64,000 nt of DNA from Streptomyces sp. NRRL F-5727 (GCF_000719555.1 NZ_JOGX01000032.1:26096-90095), one strand, 5' to 3'. Positions 8,338 through 16,721 are shown, counted from the stretch's first letter. A program made the numbers and translations. Notes: generated by a model from the sequence alone, not told the origin.

Positions 8338-9192
8338 TCAGGTGGCGGCGAGGGTGCCGACGCACACGCCCTTGTCGTTCAGGCGCTTCACGGCGTAGTG
8401 GAGGGTCGTGGTGACGACCGTGGTGCGGGCGAGGATGTCGCGGTCGGACTCGACCAGCGGGCGCCGCTTGTAGAGCAGGCCGAGGGCGGCGCGCTTCATG
8501 AGAAGGAACTTCTTCGCCGCGATTCGGTTCGTGACGATCACGGGGACGCCGGCAACGGTGCCGATCATGCCCGTGCGCACGGGGGTGTCCCCGCCGAGCT
8601 TGGACGCGTCGATGAACTGCGGGTCGGTGTAGATGTCGGAGAGCTGGGCGGAGTTGATCCACAGGCCGGCGAAGTCGGACGGCTCCCACTCGTCGCCGAA
8701 CGTGGCGATCGCCGGGACGATGCCGCTCGCCCACGCGAGCTTGGTGGTACCGGCCGGCGCGGTGAACGTGAGCGGGTTGCCGCCGCCGAGAGAGGTCTCG
8801 TCGGCCTGCGCCTGGGCGATCAGGGCGGCGTCGACCTTGCGGGCCGCGAGGACGCCGAACTGCCGGCGGGCCTCCGCCTCGGGGTCGCCGATGCCGACCA
8901 GTCGGGCCCGGTCGGTGATCTCGACGGCCTTACCGGCCTCCTTGATCTTCGCCTCCGAGGAGGACGTCGACATGGCGGCCGGGGTCATCGGCGTGCCCTC
9001 GGTGAGGTCGTCCAGCTCGCCGAGCGCGCCCCACTTGGGGAAGTTGATCGTGTCGCCGGGGACGCCCTCAAGGGTGTTGTCCTCCAGGACGGCGGCGGAT
9101 CCGGCGACGCGGACCTTGCCGGTGAACTCGGCCTGCGCCATGTCGCCCCAGACCTCGGGGACGATCATGTTCGCGGACGTGGTCTGAGCCAT
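8338..9192 (-). CDS. Major capsid protein, HK97 fold
   Basis: A 284-residue protein located after the scaffold gene. Recognisable capsid features include the N-terminal ANMIVPEVWGDMAQAEFTGK, the P-domain/E-loop-like TINFPKWGALGELDDLTEGT and the C-terminal LARTTVVTTTLHYAVKRLND. An internal WINSAQLSDIYTDPQF segment is typical of this capsid family. It forms the icosahedral shell; no fused protease or delta domain is visible, which agrees with a separate scaffold gene just upstream. Confidence 0.88.
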   Translation of the reverse strand: MAQTTSANMIVPEVWGDMAQAEFTGKVRVAGSAAVLEDNTLEGVPGDTINFPKWGALGELDDLTEGTPMTPAAMSTSSSEAKIKEAGKAVEITDRARLVGIGDPEAEARRQFGVLAARKVDAALIAQAQADETSLGGGNPLTFTAPAGTTKLAWASGIVPAIATFGDEWEPSDFAGLWINSAQLSDIYTDPQFIDASKLGGDTPVRTGMIGTVAGVPVIVTNRIAAKKFLLMKRAALGLLYKRRPLVESDRDILARTTVVTTTLHYAVKRLNDKGVCVGTLAAT

Positions 9193-9231
9193 AGGGGGTG
9201 CTCACTCTCTCCGGCCGGGGCCGGGGGTTGG

Positions 9232-9951
9232 TCACCCGCCGGCGAGGCGCCGGTAGGTGTCGGGGTCGGAGCCGTACAGCTCGGCGCGCGCGGCGTAGTC
9301 CATGGCGGCGAACTGCTCGGCGGTCACGGCCGTGGGGCCGCTGGTGAAGTCGGCGCCGCCGCGGGCCGGGCCGGCCTGCTGGGCGGCGAGGCGCGGGTTG
9401 GCCGTGACGGCGGCGGTGATCGCGGCCGTGATGGCGGCGGTGTCGGCCGGGTCGATGTCGGCGGTGGCGTCGGCGAACGCCCGGGAGTCGGCGAGCGCCG
9501 CGGCGTCGGCGCCGGCGGCCGGGGCGAGGTTGTAGACGGCGAGGCGCAGCTCGGCGGCGCGGGCGCGGGCCTGCTGCGCGGTGAGCTGCTGTGTGAGTTG
9601 CTCGGCCGTGGCGGGCTTGTCGGCGGCGTCCGGGTCGATCACCGCCATGAGCTGCTTGACCAGTTCGGTGCGGGCCTCGTCGGCGGCGCGGTGCTTGGCG
9701 GTGACCCGCTGGTTCCCGGCCTCGGCGCGGGCGCGGGTGAGTTCGTTCTGCAACCGGGCGATCGTGGCGGCCGGGTCCTCGCCGGGCTTCGGCGTGGCCG
9801 GGTCCGGGGTGGGCGCGGGGGTCGGCGGGTTGCCCTGCGGCGCGGTGGTCGGGTCCTGCCCGGTCGGCGGCGCGGTGGGGGTGCCGCCCTGGCCCGGGTC
9901 GCCGGTCGGGCCGGTCGACGGGGCGGTCGAGGTGGGGGTCGGGGTGCTCAT
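9232..9951 (-). CDS. Capsid scaffolding protein
   Basis: A 239-residue protein directly upstream of the capsid gene. The first 60 residues are Pro/Thr/Gly-rich and presumably disordered. Residues about 60-140 form a coiled coil (ATIARLQNELTRARAEAGNQ), and the C-terminus contains AMDYAARAELYGSDPDTYRR, a pattern I associate with actinophage scaffolds. I chose the ATG preceded by CAGGAGGGCGACACC. It is expected to guide shell assembly and then leave or be removed; no protease is visible beside it. Confidence 0.8.
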   Translation of the reverse strand: MSTPTPTSTAPSTGPTGDPGQGGTPTAPPTGQDPTTAPQGNPPTPAPTPDPATPKPGEDPAATIARLQNELTRARAEAGNQRVTAKHRAADEARTELVKQLMAVIDPDAADKPATAEQLTQQLTAQQARARAAELRLAVYNLAPAAGADAAALADSRAFADATADIDPADTAAITAAITAAVTANPRLAAQQAGPARGGADFTSGPTAVTAEQFAAMDYAARAELYGSDPDTYRRLAGG

Positions 9952-10009
9952 GGTGTCGCCCTCCTGGGGTGACTCGGGGGCCCGCTCCTGGCGGGCCGCG
10001 GACATGCAA

Positions 10010-10040
10010 AAGGGGCCCCTGCGCCTGGCGGGGGCCCCTT
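10010..10040 (-). terminator. Intrinsic terminator inside the virion block
   Basis: A perfect 10-bp stem (AAGGGGCCCC/GGGGCCCCTT) with an 11-nt loop. On the minus strand it is followed by a short T run (CCTTTTGCAT). It lies between the small Rmf/CrpP-like gene and the scaffold gene, so it could reduce read-through or act as a processing site between portal and capsid genes. Confidence 0.65.
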
Positions 10041-10059
10041 CGGGGTGGTGCTGGTGCTG

Positions 10060-10224
10060 CTACTCGTCCGGCTCGGTGACCGGGCGGGCGGCGGCGTAGC
10101 CGCGAATCCATGCGGCCCGCAGAACGGACGTCCGCGGGTGCGGGCACACGGACGGCGGGTCGCCGTTCCGGGCGGCGCGGTCGCCGTCCAGAATGGCGCG
10201 GGTGATCTCCTCGCGGGCGCCCAA
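10060..10224 (-). CDS. Small Rmf/CrpP-like phage protein, TTG start
   Basis: A 54-codon gene in the gap between the MuF-type protein and the scaffold. It starts with TTG, eight bases after a strong GGAGGCG ribosome binding site. The peptide begins LGAREEITRAILDGDRAARN and continues with PPSVCPHPRTSVLRAAWIRGY, matching the compact pattern of Rmf/CrpP-type proteins widespread in Streptomyces phages (charged helix, VCPYP-like turn, then AAWIRGY). E. coli Rmf binds ribosomes, but phage relatives have no proven role here. A terminator hairpin follows it directly. Confidence 0.6.
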   Translation of the reverse strand: MGAREEITRAILDGDRAARNGDPPSVCPHPRTSVLRAAWIRGYAAARPVTEPDE

Positions 10225-10235
10225 CTGCTCGCCTC

Positions 10236-12215
10236 CTAGCGCTTGTTCTGGTGGTCGGCCTCATTCTCGCGGGCCCCGGACGCCCAACGCTGCGTCTTGC
10301 CGGTGACCTGCTCGATGAACTCCGCCTGTGTGAGGCGGCCGTGTGTCGCCCACCACTCTTTCAGCTCGTCCGACGCGCGCGCGTACGCGATACGGGCGGG
10401 GCCGCTGAACAGGCTTCCGGGGTCGACCCCGGCCGCCTTCGCCTTCCGGTTCAGGAGGTAGCCGTTACAGGCGTCCTCGGCGTCCGCGTACTGGCGCCAG
10501 ACGTACTCCTGATACAGCTCGCGGGCCTCGCGGCGCGTGATGAGGTGCCGCTCGTCCTGGTCGCCGTCTTCCCCGCGGGCGCGGGCGGCGGCGGCCTGCT
10601 TCACGGCCTCCCAGAACGCTTCATCGTGGGCCGGCTGCTCGTCGGCGAGGGCGCCCCAGCCGGCCGGGTCGGGGGCGGGGTCCATCGCTTCGGCGAGGGC
10701 GTCGCGGTCGGCGAGCAGGTCGTCGACGGCGTTGCCCGTGGCGGCCGGCGGCGGTAGCTCGATGCCGTCGCGGCGGTCCATCTCCGCGGCGATCCTGAGC
10801 AGCTCGTCGGCGGTGGCGTGCTGCATCGCCCATGCGAGGTCATCGTCGCCGACGTCGACGAGGTCCCCGGCGAGGTGTCCGCCGGGGAACAGGCGGTCGG
10901 CGCGCTCGGCGAGGTCGTCGAGGTCGCGGCGGTCCGCTTCGGCCTCGACGCGGGCGAGGGCGCGCGCGTCCACGGGGCCCGACCGGACGGCGGCGGCGAG
11001 CTGCTCGTCGGTCATCTCCCGCACGGTGCGGTCGTCGCCCGACCACACCCGCGCGGCGTCGAGCTGGTCGGGCGTGACCGTGGCGCGCTGCTCGGGAAGG
11101 TTGCCGGCGCCGAGCTGCTCGCGGGTGCGGTTGCGGCGTAGGTCGGGGTGGTCGGCGAGGTGCTGCCTCATGGCGGCCTGCCACTGGCGGGCCTTGGCCT
11201 CGGCGGCCTTGCGGCCCTGCTCGTCGACGGCGGCGGCGGCGCGGCGCTTGTACTTCCTGATGTGCCGCTCAATCTCGCGCTGACGCTGGCCGGCCTCGTA
11301 CCCGGCGGGGTCAGGCTCGGCATCGTCTACGCGGGTGAGGCCCGGCATGTACGCGCTCACGGAGTGCCGACAGTTCGGGTGCTGCAACCCTGCTCGGCGG
11401 GCCTCGTCGAGGGATCCGGCCACGTGTACCGTGACGGTCTCGCCGTCGCGGGTGGCGTGCTCGACCTCGACGTCGCGGGCGCCGGCCGGGCCGCCCACGG
11501 TGAGTACCTGCCTCTCCCACGGGCGGCAGAGCGGGCACTCGCGCGGGGAGTTGGAGACGACCACGAGGTCGACCCCCGCGGTGGCGAGGGTCTGCATGTG
11601 GGCCTCGGTCGCGGCCCGGCCCACGGACGTCCGTACGGCCATCTCCGCGTACGCGGTGAGCGACCAGGGGCGGCCGGAGCGGTCGCGGAATCCCGTGATG
11701 CCCCGGTCGGCAAACGCGCGCATCGCATCCTGTGTGGCCTGGCGGCGGGTGCCGGTACCGACGAGCGGCGTGGCGGTGACGTCGGAGACGACGGCGCGGT
11801 ACTGGTCATCGACGGCCCGCAGGATGCTGCGGTGGGTCGAGGTGAGCAGGTCCACGGTTTCGGCGGCGAGGCGGTCGACGGCCTGCGCCTGTGGTAGGAC
11901 GTCGTCGACCATGCGTACGGCGTCGTCCGACAGGGCGCCGAGTTCGGCAACGGCGGCGCGGCTGCCCACGTTGTACGCCTCGGCGATGGCGTCGTGCACG
12001 TCGAGGGTCACGGCCTGGCCAAGCTCGGTGACGACGGCCTGCGAGGCGCGGCGTACGGCCTGGATGGCGGAGAGCTTCCGCTCGGCCCATCCGGGGGCGT
12101 CGAGGCCGGCGCCGAGCTGCCTGGCGACGATGGCCAGTAGGCGCAGCTCGGCGGCGGCATACAGATCGCGGGTGCGCTCGGCGAGGGGCTCGACCATGCC
12201 CGGGTGGATCGGCAC
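10236..12215 (-). CDS. MuF-like minor capsid protein (phage_min_cap2 type) with long C-terminal extension
   Basis: A 659-residue protein starting at GTG after an AGGGGGTG ribosome binding site. The first 310 residues match the phage minor capsid protein 2/MuF type: a helical N-terminus that docks on the portal, then VVVSNSPRECPLCRPWERQV and HPNCRHSVSAYMPGL, a Cys/His cluster typical of the family. Residues about 310-660 are a charged helical extension ending in a conserved-looking block (LITRREARELYQEYVWRQYA; ARASDELKEWWATHGRLTQA). Such tails are often variable and can carry effector activity in other phages; no catalytic motif is visible. It sits between portal and scaffold. Confidence 0.75.
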   Translation of the reverse strand: MPIHPGMVEPLAERTRDLYAAAELRLLAIVARQLGAGLDAPGWAERKLSAIQAVRRASQAVVTELGQAVTLDVHDAIAEAYNVGSRAAVAELGALSDDAVRMVDDVLPQAQAVDRLAAETVDLLTSTHRSILRAVDDQYRAVVSDVTATPLVGTGTRRQATQDAMRAFADRGITGFRDRSGRPWSLTAYAEMAVRTSVGRAATEAHMQTLATAGVDLVVVSNSPRECPLCRPWERQVLTVGGPAGARDVEVEHATRDGETVTVHVAGSLDEARRAGLQHPNCRHSVSAYMPGLTRVDDAEPDPAGYEAGQRQREIERHIRKYKRRAAAAVDEQGRKAAEAKARQWQAAMRQHLADHPDLRRNRTREQLGAGNLPEQRATVTPDQLDAARVWSGDDRTVREMTDEQLAAAVRSGPVDARALARVEAEADRRDLDDLAERADRLFPGGHLAGDLVDVGDDDLAWAMQHATADELLRIAAEMDRRDGIELPPPAATGNAVDDLLADRDALAEAMDPAPDPAGWGALADEQPAHDEAFWEAVKQAAAARARGEDGDQDERHLITRREARELYQEYVWRQYADAEDACNGYLLNRKAKAAGVDPGSLFSGPARIAYARASDELKEWWATHGRLTQAEFIEQVTGKTQRWASGARENEADHQNKR

Positions 12216-12326
12216 TGATCACCCCCTAGGGATTTCAACCATCACCCACGCAGGTAGGTACAGAGAGGGGAAGATCTCCTGTGACCGGCGTCCGAAGAGC
12301 GTCGGCAGAGTGAAAGAAGTGATCGA

Positions 12327-12530
12327 ATGGAAGCACGACCAGGCAAGCCCTATGGGCTGCTGAAAAGATGCCTACGAGGGCTTAAGAAGACGGCGATTGC
12401 ATGGACTATCGCGGGCGTCCTCATCGGAGGGGCCAACGCCACCATGAAGGCGGATGAGACCTGCCTACGGGAGGTGCACGCCATCGTGGTTGTCGAGAGA
12501 CTGTGCGATGCCGTGAGCAACGACGAGTGA
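12327..12530 (+). CDS. Possible moron: small membrane protein, antisense to the virion block
   Basis: A 67-residue plus-strand gene in the 350-bp gap between portal and MuF genes, which are both on the minus strand. The DNA here is less GC-rich than its surroundings. Residues about 21-40 (KTAIAWTIAGVLIGGANATM) form one hydrophobic segment, followed by two cysteines (ETCLREVH; ERLCDAVS), suggesting a single-pass or exported protein with a disulfide. A GAAAGAAG purine tract precedes the ATG and an intrinsic terminator follows six bases after the stop. This arrangement is that of an independently expressed lysogenic-conversion gene, but no homolog is recognised and no clear promoter was found. 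Confidence 0.55.
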   Translation: MEARPGKPYGLLKRCLRGLKKTAIAWTIAGVLIGGANATMKADETCLREVHAIVVVERLCDAVSNDE

Positions 12531-12536
12531 CCGATC

Positions 12537-12567
12537 GGCCCGGCAATCCAGCCGGGCCGTTCGTTTA
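12537..12567 (+). terminator. Terminator of the plus-strand moron-like gene
   Basis: Perfect 8-bp stem GGCCCGGC/GCCGGGCC with a 6-nt loop, followed by GTTCGTTTAC. The stem lies just after the stop of the plus-strand gene and before the stop of the convergent portal gene, so it is well placed to stop plus-strand transcription before it runs antisense to the portal gene. Confidence 0.7.
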
Positions 12568-14064
12568 CATCGGGAAGTTGCCGACCGGGTCCGGGGCGGC
12601 GGCGCCGGTCTCAGCGAGGATCGCGGCAACCTCGGCCTCGACGGCGGTGTCGTCCCATTCCGGGTGCAGGATCTTGACCTTGGTCTTGGTCGAGACGGCT
12701 CCGGCGCGGGCGAGGAGGTCGAGGGTGGTGGCGGTCGACTGCTCCGACTCGGCGACCCCGTCCCCGAAATCGACAGTCACCGGTTGGGCGACGTCGTTGC
12801 GGCGGCCGAAGTGCGCGTTGTCGAGGGCGAGGAGGGCTGTCACCTGCTCACGGATGCCGTAGCGGAAATACCCGGCCTTCTTCCGGCGGGTGACCATGCT
12901 GCGCTGATCGCGTGACTCGGACTCGGTCGCGGTGATCGGCTGCCCTCCGCCGTCCAGACCGAACGACTGGGCGGAGTAACCGGCCGACTGGGCGGCCTGC
13001 CGCATGATCGCCTCGGCGCTCCGCTGGTGCTCCTCGACCCGGATGGCGAACTGCGACAGGGTGATGCCGCTCCCTGCCTCGTTCGGGGGCATGTTCAGCT
13101 CGTCGTAGACCTCACGGTCGAGGTCGAACGTTGCTCCCCGCCCGGGGCCGTCGTCGCGCAGGTAGCCGCGGGGGACGATCAGGCGGGCGCGGGCGAGCAG
13201 GATGTCGCGCATCCATGACGACCAAACTTCATCGAGGCTGGCGAACTGGTCATACAGCGGGGCCGAGTAGTCCGACCGGCCGAGGGGGGATCCTCGGTAG
13301 AGGCGGTTCGGGAGCATGTTGGGGACGTATGACGCGGTGAGCTGCTGGATACCGGTGCTCACGGTGGCGCCGTTCGCTCCGGCGCCGTCGAGGTCGAGGG
13401 ACTCGACCAGGGCGCGGGTGTCCGGGTGCTCGGTGAGCGGCACGCGGCGGCCTACGTCGGTCGGGGTGCCCTCGTAGAGTGCGTGCTCGACCTCGCCCGG
13501 GGCGTGGCGCTCCATGTGGCGCCACACGGTGGACTGGTTCGAGCCGCTCAGCTCTCGCCAGAACGTCACGGCGCGCAGGATGCCGAGGAAGAACTCCGGC
13601 ACGGCGCGGTCGGGCTGCACGACGGTGAGCAGGGGCCGGTCCGGGGCTACGGCCCGGTCCCATGTCGAGCGGAGATAGACCCCGGACATGGCGGCGGCCT
13701 GCTCGGCGGCGGACAGGAGGACCTGTTGCACGCGGCCGAGGTCGAGCAGCTCGTCGAGGCGGGTTTGGGTCTCGGTGCTGTCGACGGTGATGGCCGGCAT
13801 GTCGGCGAACAGGAGGTCGGCCGAGGTGGCGGCGATGTCGCCGGGCAGGGGCACGTGTAGGCGGCGGTCCCGCTCGGGGGCGGCGTGGTCGACGGTCCGG
13901 CGCCCCCACACGTTTCGGCGGGCGTTCGGCTGCGGGGCGTGCTCGTAGACGGCGGCGAGCCGGCGTTTGTCGCCGGAGTACCAAGCGTCGTCGACCCGCA
14001 TCTGTGCGTAGACGGGGGCCCACTCGGGCGGCGGCCACGCGGAGCCGTTCTCAGGAAGTGCCAT
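12565..14064 (-). CDS. Portal protein
   Basis: A 499-residue protein directly downstream of the terminase genes, of normal length for an SPP1/HK97-type portal. It has a long helical central region, the loop PGDIAATSADLLFADMPAIT near the N-terminus, and YDQFASLDEVWSSWMRDILLARARL, a common portal motif. The C-terminal part holds RDQRSMVTRRKKAGYFRYGI and then an acidic tail. I chose the ATG behind AGGAGGTGAGCCCCG; it overlaps the upstream small gene by 14 bp. The dodecameric ring is the DNA entry channel and the nucleus of capsid assembly. Confidence 0.85.
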   Translation of the reverse strand: MALPENGSAWPPPEWAPVYAQMRVDDAWYSGDKRRLAAVYEHAPQPNARRNVWGRRTVDHAAPERDRRLHVPLPGDIAATSADLLFADMPAITVDSTETQTRLDELLDLGRVQQVLLSAAEQAAAMSGVYLRSTWDRAVAPDRPLLTVVQPDRAVPEFFLGILRAVTFWRELSGSNQSTVWRHMERHAPGEVEHALYEGTPTDVGRRVPLTEHPDTRALVESLDLDGAGANGATVSTGIQQLTASYVPNMLPNRLYRGSPLGRSDYSAPLYDQFASLDEVWSSWMRDILLARARLIVPRGYLRDDGPGRGATFDLDREVYDELNMPPNEAGSGITLSQFAIRVEEHQRSAEAIMRQAAQSAGYSAQSFGLDGGGQPITATESESRDQRSMVTRRKKAGYFRYGIREQVTALLALDNAHFGRRNDVAQPVTVDFGDGVAESEQSTATTLDLLARAGAVSTKTKVKILHPEWDDTAVEAEVAAILAETGAAAPDPVGNFPM

Positions 14065-14272
14065 CGGGGCTCACCTCCTGGTGCTCGTCGTCGTGCGGGC
14101 GGGTCGCGGCCTCTCGGTAGGCGGCGGCGAGGGCGTCGAGGAAGTCGGCAAGTTGGGGGCCGATCTGCTCGGCGGCGTCGACGGTGAGGGTGCCGACGGT
14201 GGCGGAGCAGCCGGCGACGGTGACGGTGACCGGGAGGGCGAGGGTGTATCGCGGGGCGGGCGTGCTGGGCAC
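14051..14272 (-). CDS. Small phage protein between terminase and portal
   Basis: A 73-residue protein with a GTG start after GGAGGCCCGCCC. The N-terminal half is beta-like (YTLALPVTVTVAGCSATVGT) and the C-terminal half is helical and acidic (DFLDALAAAYREAATRPHDD). Similar small proteins often sit between terminase and portal in Streptomyces phages, but I do not recognise a function. It is flanked by a 12-bp gap to the terminase and overlaps the portal start. Confidence 0.6.
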   Translation of the reverse strand: MPSTPAPRYTLALPVTVTVAGCSATVGTLTVDAAEQIGPQLADFLDALAAAYREAATRPHDDEHQEVSPDGTS

Positions 14273-14284
14273 GGGCGGGCCTCC

Positions 14285-15556
14285 TTACGCGGCGAGGGTG
14301 AGCAGGTGGCGCCACTCGTGCGCGGTGGAGTGCACGGCGTACCTGAGCGCGTCGACGCTGTGGTCGTCGACCTTCATGGGGGCGTCCTCGCCGCGCGCGG
14401 TCGCTTTCGGGTCCCAGGAGTAGCCGGGGAGTTCGGAGAGCAGGCCGGCGCATGACGAGTGGATGAGCAGGCGGTCGGCGGCGAGCAGGCTGGACACGGA
14501 CCGGATGCCGTCGCCGACGGTGTTGGTGGCCTTGGCGGGGCTGCTGTGTCCGTCGGCCCACATCTGCGTGTGGAAGCTGGCGGCGGACGGGTCGATGAAC
14601 GTCCACTCGGGCACGACGCCCCGCGGCGCGGTGTCGGGTGCGCCCGGCGGCCGGTAGGTGGCGAGCCACGTGCGGACGGCGTCGCTGTACTGGGCGTCGG
14701 TGAGCTGTCGGCGGGTCGCGCGGGAGTCGTGCCGGTACTCGGAGCAGGCGTACAGGCGGCCGTCGACGCCGAGACCGAGCAGGACGGCCGAGAAAGCGTT
14801 GGTCGTGCCGTAGTCGATGCCGACCCAGTACCGGCGCATGTCCGGCAGGGTGTCGACGACGTGCCGGGCCTCGTCCCACATGTCGTAGACGGCGCCCTCG
14901 GCGACAACCCATGCCCCGTCGATCATGCGGCGGCGCCAGAGACCGACGTACTCGGCGGCGAGGTTGGCGACGTACGCGGGCGACAACGACGGGTTGTCGG
15001 CGAGCTTGAAGTGCCATGCCCTGAGGTCGAGTTCGCTGGCGCGGTCGAGATACCCGGTCTTGAGCCAGTGCCTCGGCGAGTCCGGGTTCGTGGTGGCGAA
15101 CAGGCGCGCGCCGGGGGCGCTGAGGCGGGCGAGTAGCTGCGTCCAGAACCCTTCGGGTACGAGGGTCGCCTCGTCGACGTAGGCGAGCTGCGCGGTGAGT
15201 CCTCGGAGCCTGCCCTCGGACTTGGCGTCGTTGGCGCCGATCAGGTGGACGGTGCGGCCGAGGATGGTGGCGGTGGTCGAGCCACGGGTGTGCACGACGT
15301 GCCGGGCGAGGGGGCCGAACAGTAGCGGGTCCTGGAGGGGCTCCAGCACGTTGCGTTCGATGGTCTGGATCGTTTTCCCGGCGATCAGGATGAGACCGGA
15401 CGGCCCGGCGCTGGCAACGGCGATGACGAACGCGAGCAACGACGCGATGGTCTTCCCGGACCGGACGGAACCGTGCCACAGGTTGATGCGCGCGGTGGCG
15501 CGGCCGATGCTGCGGAGCTGCTTGCGGGACAGGGGGAGGGGGACGTCGGGGAGCAC
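14285..15556 (-). CDS. Terminase large subunit
   Basis: A 423-residue packaging motor. Walker A is GSVRSGKT (residues 29-36) and Walker B is LAYVDEA with D128/E129. The C-terminal RNase-H-like nuclease domain shows WVGIDYGTTNAFS (D248) and the late helix motif KVDDHSVDALRYAV. Length and order match pfam04466/Terminase_3-like enzymes of siphoviruses. The GTG start follows GAGGGGGTGAGCA. It pumps DNA into the prohead through the portal encoded downstream and cuts concatemers. Confidence 0.93.
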   Translation of the reverse strand: MLPDVPLPLSRKQLRSIGRATARINLWHGSVRSGKTIASLLAFVIAVASAGPSGLILIAGKTIQTIERNVLEPLQDPLLFGPLARHVVHTRGSTTATILGRTVHLIGANDAKSEGRLRGLTAQLAYVDEATLVPEGFWTQLLARLSAPGARLFATTNPDSPRHWLKTGYLDRASELDLRAWHFKLADNPSLSPAYVANLAAEYVGLWRRRMIDGAWVVAEGAVYDMWDEARHVVDTLPDMRRYWVGIDYGTTNAFSAVLLGLGVDGRLYACSEYRHDSRATRRQLTDAQYSDAVRTWLATYRPPGAPDTAPRGVVPEWTFIDPSAASFHTQMWADGHSSPAKATNTVGDGIRSVSSLLAADRLLIHSSCAGLLSELPGYSWDPKATARGEDAPMKVDDHSVDALRYAVHSTAHEWRHLLTLAA

Positions 15557-15575
15557 TGCTCACCCCCTCGACGGG

Positions 15576-16088
15576 CTATCCGCCGTCCTCGCCCGGGTCG
15601 CCCGCGAACGCCCCTGTGAGGGCCTCACCGAGACTGCCGAGCATCGAGCGGACCTGTCCGGCGTCGGCGCCGCCCTCGGCGGGCTGTAGGCGCATCGACT
15701 GCTGAATCGCGGTCGCGGTGGCGCTCATGATCTGCCGCTGATCGGCGAACCGGGGGCGCTGCAAGTAGGCGGTCTGCCACTCGCCCTCACGGCCGGCGAA
15801 CTCGCCGATCTCGCACGGTTCCCAGAGCTGCGCCCGGAGCCGCTCGGCGTCCTGGTGGAGCTGCTCGGCGAGGGCCTGGCGGCGGGCGGCGAGGTCGATG
15901 CGGCGGGCCTCGGTAGCGGCGACGACCTCGGGGCCGCGCTCGAACGTGAGCCCCTGCTCGGCGGCAAGCTTGGACACGGTCGAGGGGCTGCGCTTGATGC
16001 GGCGGGCGATGTCGTTGCGGGACAGGCCCTCGGCGTGGAGGGCCTTGACCTGTTCCCGGTCGTTGTCGGTGATGGGTCGGGCGGCCAC
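15576..16088 (-). CDS. Terminase small subunit, HTH protein
   Basis: A 170-residue protein immediately upstream of the large terminase. The N-terminus is a helix-turn-helix domain (EGLSRNDIARRIKRSPSTVS), the expected DNA-recognition domain of a small terminase; a helical oligomerisation region follows (ARRQALAEQLHQDAERLRAQ). The C-terminus is acidic. The GTG start follows AGGAGGTGAGCC. It should bind the packaging site and regulate the motor. It is the first gene of the late virion block after a lipoprotein gene and a hairpin. Confidence 0.8.
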   Translation of the reverse strand: MAARPITDNDREQVKALHAEGLSRNDIARRIKRSPSTVSKLAAEQGLTFERGPEVVAATEARRIDLAARRQALAEQLHQDAERLRAQLWEPCEIGEFAGREGEWQTAYLQRPRFADQRQIMSATATAIQQSMRLQPAEGGADAGQVRSMLGSLGEALTGAFAGDPGEDGG

Positions 16089-16119
16089 GGCTCACCTCCT
16101 CGCCGAGGGCGGACATGGC

Positions 16120-16154
16120 GACGGCCCGGCTCCCTGGTGTGGGGCCGGGCCGTC
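16120..16154. terminator. Hairpin between lipoprotein and terminase genes
   Basis: Perfect 11-bp stem GACGGCCCGGC/GCCGGGCCGTC with a 13-nt loop in the 76-bp gap after the lipoprotein stop. There is no T run, as is usual in high-GC hosts. It could partly separate the lipoprotein transcript from the late genes. Confidence 0.5.
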
Positions 16155-16164
16155 GAGGGCGGGG

Positions 16165-16563
16165 TTAGGCGGTCTTGCAGAACGTCGCGCCGAGGGTGGC
16201 GTTGATGGCCTTGGCCTCGACGGCGGTTACCTCGTGGCTGCTGGTGCTGAACCGCTGCTGCGCGAGGGAGTCGACGTTGTCCCCGCCGCCGTTGATCGCC
16301 GAGCACTGGTTGCGCGCGCGGTCGATGGCCTTGTCGGGGTCCTCGACGAGCGCGGGGTTGATGGTGCGCAGTGCGCCGAGGAGGGCCTCGCGCTCGGCTC
16401 CCTGGGGCTCCGGCGGGATGCCGGCCGGGCGGGTGTCGACGGACGCGGTGGCGGTCGCGGTGGCGCTGGGCTTGGTGTCGGCCGGGGCGTCCGTACTGCT
16501 GCACGCGGTGAGGGCGAGCAGGGCGGCGGCGGTCGCGGCGACGGTGGCGGCGGTGCGGTTCAC
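16165..16563 (-). CDS. Prophage-encoded secreted lipoprotein, DUF732-like
   Basis: A 132-residue lipoprotein. The GTG start gives an n-region VNRTAATVAATAAALLALTA followed by a lipobox-type LTAC/SS, so lipidation at the cysteine near residue 20 is expected. A Thr/Ala-rich linker follows. The C-terminal domain holds CSAINGGGDNV and ends ATFCKTA, the two-cysteine pattern of DUF732 proteins. It sits alone between two strong terminators and a hairpin, which suggests separate expression. A surface lipoprotein in a prophage could change the host envelope or block superinfection, but that is inference. Confidence 0.7.
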   Translation of the reverse strand: MNRTAATVAATAAALLALTACSSTDAPADTKPSATATATASVDTRPAGIPPEPQGAEREALLGALRTINPALVEDPDKAIDRARNQCSAINGGGDNVDSLAQQRFSTSSHEVTAVEAKAINATLGATFCKTA

Positions 16564-16634
16564 GGGTTGATCCCCCTGGACGTACGGACGGGTCACGGTG
16601 TGTGACTCGCGGGACGTCCGAACGGTTGCACGCG

Positions 16635-16672
16635 GAACGCCCCGCCACTGGGGGGTGAGTGGCGGGGCGTTC
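16635..16672. terminator. Strong hairpin terminator, distal of a tandem pair
   Basis: Perfect 15-bp stem (GAACGCCCCGCCACT and its complement) with an 8-nt loop, between the end of the early operon and the lipoprotein gene. The stem is symmetrical and could work on both strands. A second hairpin lies 12 bp away. Confidence 0.75.
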
Positions 16673-16684
16673 GGGGGGTGGTGT

Positions 16685-16721
16685 GGGGGCGTCCGATTCC
16701 GGGCACGCCGGGGACGCCCCC
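16685..16721. terminator. Hairpin terminator, proximal of a tandem pair
   Basis: Perfect 10-bp stem GGGGGCGTCC/GGACGCCCCC with a 17-nt loop, 60 bp after the last early gene on the minus strand. Together with the neighbouring 15-bp stem it forms a double terminator closing the early block. Confidence 0.7.
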
